Assembly (NCBI GenBank): GCA_963819905.1
Contig: CAWFXP010000009.1
Location: 434,001 to 498,000, forward strand
Reading direction: 5' to 3'
DNA length: 64,000 nucleotides
DNA from: CAWCQC01 sp963819905
GTDB lineage: Bacteria; Actinomycetota; Thermoleophilia; Gaiellales; Gaiellaceae
The notes beneath the pieces were generated by a model. That model was not told the origin of the DNA, made no database searches, and was given only the letters and a program-made list of their open reading frames with translations. Shown here piece by piece: positions 62,126 through 64,000 of this stretch (its first letter is position 1; the number at the start of each line of letters is the position of its first letter). Position numbers and translations under genes: made by a program.

Positions 62126-63369
62126 GCGAGCACGATCGGGTCGATCGCCATCGCGACGAACAGGATGGCGAGATAGCTGAGCGAGAAGCTGAAGACGCTT
62201 TTCGCCCGCGCCGGCGTCGTGTCGCGGTAGAGGGCGAGCGCCAGGCCGAGGAACGCCGCGCCGAGGGCGAGGGCGACGCCGAGGTAGAGGTAGCCGAGCT
62301 CCCCGAAGGCGAACGGCAGAACCGTGATCGCGATCAGGAGCACCGTGTAGCGAACGATCGACGCCGCGGTCCGGCGGTCGCCGCTGACGACCGGCAGCAT
62401 CGGTACGCGCGCCGCCTCGTACTCGCGCTTGATGAGCAGGGCGAGAGCCCAGAAGTGGGGAGGCGTCCAGTAGAAGACGATCAGGAACAGGAAGAGCGCC
62501 GGCAAGGCCAGGTTCCCCGTGGCGGCCGTCCAGCCGACGACGGCGGGCACGGCGCCGGCCGCGCCGCCGATGACGATGTTCTGCGGCGTCGTCCGCTTTA
62601 GCCAGCGCGTATAGACGAGCACGTAGAAGAGCCCGCCGAAGATGGCCAGCACGGCGGCGAGGACATTCGCGAAGCTGGTCAGCACGACGAACGACAGCGC
62701 CGAGAGCGCGAGGCCGAACTCGAGCGCCCGCTCCGGCGACACGCGGCCGGTGGCGACGGGCCTCCTGTCGGTGCGCTTCATGTGGACGTCGATGTCGCGG
62801 TCGAGCACGTGGTTCAGGGCCGAGGCGCCACCGCAGGCCAGCGCAAGGCCGCCGAGCGTCGTCGCGATCAGCCCGAGCGACGGAACGCCCTGCTCGCCGA
62901 CGAAGAGCCCGCCGAGCGCCGTCAGGAGCAGGAGCACCATGATGCGCGGCTTCGTCAACGTGACGTAGTCGCGCCAGTTGAGGTGCCGGAGGCTGCCGAC
63001 CCCGCCGCGGAACGCGAGGGCGCACGTCACGACCGAGGTGGCGAGCGAGAGCGCGCCGAGTGCCACGTGCAGCCCCTCGAGCCACGCGGAGGTGCCGGCC
63101 GTCGCGACGAGCGCGCCGAGGACGATCTGCAGCGAGAAGAGCGCGAGCGCGCCCAGCGCGAACCCGACGAGCAGAGGCCGATCCCGGTGGCCGAACCACG
63201 CCGAGACGGCGACGCCGATCGTCAAGGCGAGGGTGCCGAGCACCGCCGCCTCGTGCGAGCGGGCCCATTCGCCGGTCGCGACGACCAGTGCCGTGCCCAG
63301 GGCGGCGCCGACCGCCGTCAGGCGCAGCCAGGGCCCGGGTGCGGGATGCAGGTCAGCCACGTTCGGCAA
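62122..63369 (-). CDS. ctaB: protohaem IX farnesyltransferase (haem O synthase) with CtaA-like N-terminal membrane region
   Basis: 415 residues. Residues about 130-415 are a UbiA-family prenyltransferase with YVTLTKPRIMVLLLLTALGG, the first Asp motif NHVLDRDIDVHMKRTDRRP and VFYWTPPHFWALALL, diagnostic of CtaB. The first 125 residues hold four extra spans; LQIVLGALVATAGTSAWLEGLHVALG resembles one half of the duplicated haem A synthase CtaA/Cox15. TTG 63369 is favoured by GGAG six bases upstream; GTG 63360 is the alternative. It overlaps the oxidase subunit I frame by 17 bp. Confidence 0.92.
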   Translation of the reverse strand: MPNVADLHPAPGPWLRLTAVGAALGTALVVATGEWARSHEAAVLGTLALTIGVAVSAWFGHRDRPLLVGFALGALALFSLQIVLGALVATAGTSAWLEGLHVALGALSLATSVVTCALAFRGGVGSLRHLNWRDYVTLTKPRIMVLLLLTALGGLFVGEQGVPSLGLIATTLGGLALACGGASALNHVLDRDIDVHMKRTDRRPVATGRVSPERALEFGLALSALSFVVLTSFANVLAAVLAIFGGLFYVLVYTRWLKRTTPQNIVIGGAAGAVPAVVGWTAATGNLALPALFLFLIVFYWTPPHFWALALLIKREYEAARVPMLPVVSGDRRTAASIVRYTVLLIAITVLPFAFGELGYLYLGVALALGAAFLGLALALYRDTTPARAKSVFSFSLSYLAILFVAMAIDPIVLA

Positions 63370-64000
63370 CCTGCTCTCCGACGCGCTGGCGGAGATCCCG
63401 AAGAGGACGGTGGCTGGTGACGTAGGGCACCGAGTCGAAGTTGTGCTCCGGCGGCGGCGAAGCCGCGTACCACTCCAGGGTATCGGCCTGCCACGGATCG
63501 TTCCCGACCCGTTGGCCGCTTCGCCAGCTCTTGATCATGTTGACGGAGAGCACGAGGATCGCGATCCCCATGATGAACGAGCCGGTCGTCGAGATCATGT
63601 TGTAGATCTCCCACAGCCCTTCGCTCTCGTAGGTGTAGACGCGGCGGGGCATCCCGAGCAGGCCCAGCATGTGCTGCGGGATGAAGGTGAGGTTGAAGCC
63701 GACGAACATGAGCCAGAAGCTCAGGCGTCCGAGCCGCTCGTCGTACATACGGCCCGTCATCTTCGGGAACCAGTAGTGAAGCCCCGCGAAGATGCCGAAC
63801 GCCATGCCCCCGAAGAGCGTGTAGTGGAAGTGGGCGACCACGTAGTAGCTGTCGTGCACCTGGTAGTCGACCGGGAAGTTGCCGACGACGATTCCCGAGA
63901 GCCCGCCGATGATGAACAGGGCGATCATCCCGAGCGCGTAGAGCATGGGCGTGCGCAGGATGATCTGACCCTTCCAGAGCGTCGCCACCCAGTTCAGCAC
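63353..64000 (-). CDS. ctaD: second cytochrome c oxidase subunit I (C-terminal part; 5' end outside window)
   Basis: The last 215 residues of another haem-copper oxidase subunit I, still open at the window edge. VAHFHYTLFGGMAFGIFAGLHYWFPKMTGRMY contains the haem a/a3 His pair, and the helix LLGMPRRVYTY follows. The end (ASPPPEHNFDSVPYV) resembles the end of the first copy (SSPPPKFNFDTIPQV). The proton-channel motif region lies outside the window, so its subfamily cannot be told. It is encoded upstream of ctaB. Confidence 0.95.
   Translation of the reverse strand: MLNWVATLWKGQIILRTPMLYALGMIALFIIGGLSGIVVGNFPVDYQVHDSYYVVAHFHYTLFGGMAFGIFAGLHYWFPKMTGRMYDERLGRLSFWLMFVGFNLTFIPQHMLGLLGMPRRVYTYESEGLWEIYNMISTTGSFIMGIAILVLSVNMIKSWRSGQRVGNDPWQADTLEWYAASPPPEHNFDSVPYVTSHRPLRDLRQRVGEQVAERG

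Overview
The window is chromosomal DNA of a high-GC bacterium (about 70% GC in most genes, many GTG/TTG starts, many ATGA/GTGA gene overlaps). The gene content points to an actinobacterium: an fhaA-fhaB-pstP-rodA-pbpA-pknB cluster, a PdtaS/PdtaR (HisKA_2/ANTAR) pair, a SUF operon with SufR and SufU, a tkt-tal-zwf-opcA cluster, a bifunctional-type dCTP deaminase and a TatA/TatC pair. A deep branch such as the Thermoleophilia is a guess from general resemblance only; no rRNA or tRNA gene is present to test it.

Layout. 1-2056: end of a quinone-oxidoreductase-like gene and an MFS transporter. 2170-7271: aerobic terminal oxidase operon (caa3-type subunit II with fused cytochrome c, an A2-type subunit I, subunit III) interleaved with two USP-like proteins. 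7277-12078 (minus): TatA, TatC, an amidohydrolase, a TPR membrane protein, a di-haem cytochrome c lipoprotein and an unusual DapB-family reductase. 12174-13149 (minus): a DUF2277 protein and SufR. 13195-22139: sufC-sufB-VOC-sufD-CtpE-like ATPase-sufS-sufU-Rieske-methyltransferase, divergent from sufR across a compact operator. 22346-25150: SDR protein, dCTP deaminase, class-III aminotransferase. 25444-35510 (minus): ddl, pknB, pbpA, rodA/ftsW, pstP, fhaB, fhaA and a polytopic Ser/Thr kinase, i.e. the cell-wall growth and phospho-signalling cluster. 35677-43396: a CARDB-like membrane protein, DUF4446, HNH endonuclease, SIMPL protein, glutamine synthetase, a PRC-barrel-like protein, pdtaS-pdtaR and an intradiol dioxygenase. 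43451-48980: pentose-phosphate genes.

49024-62061 is a surface-glycan locus with visibly lower GC (55-58% in hand-counted lines near 50.8-51.0 kb): a Wzz-like protein, family-2 glycosyltransferases, a Wzm-type permease, and one 1904-residue open frame that joins a Wzt-type ABC ATPase, a glycosyltransferase, two methyltransferases and a polysaccharide deacetylase. A short module of about 50 residues recurs five times in these glycan proteins and is the best candidate here for an undescribed domain. The window ends (minus strand) with a second, partial cytochrome oxidase subunit I, a haem O synthase carrying an extra CtaA-like N-terminal region, and a 38-residue single-span membrane protein.

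Non-coding signals include overlapping divergent sufR/sufC promoters on an inverted repeat, a terminator-like hairpin in the glnA leader, a dispersed palindromic repeat that supplies TAG stop codons to three genes, a GNRA-loop terminator at 22301-22328, and several starts lying 6-8 nt after a -10-like hexamer, which suggests leaderless mRNAs.
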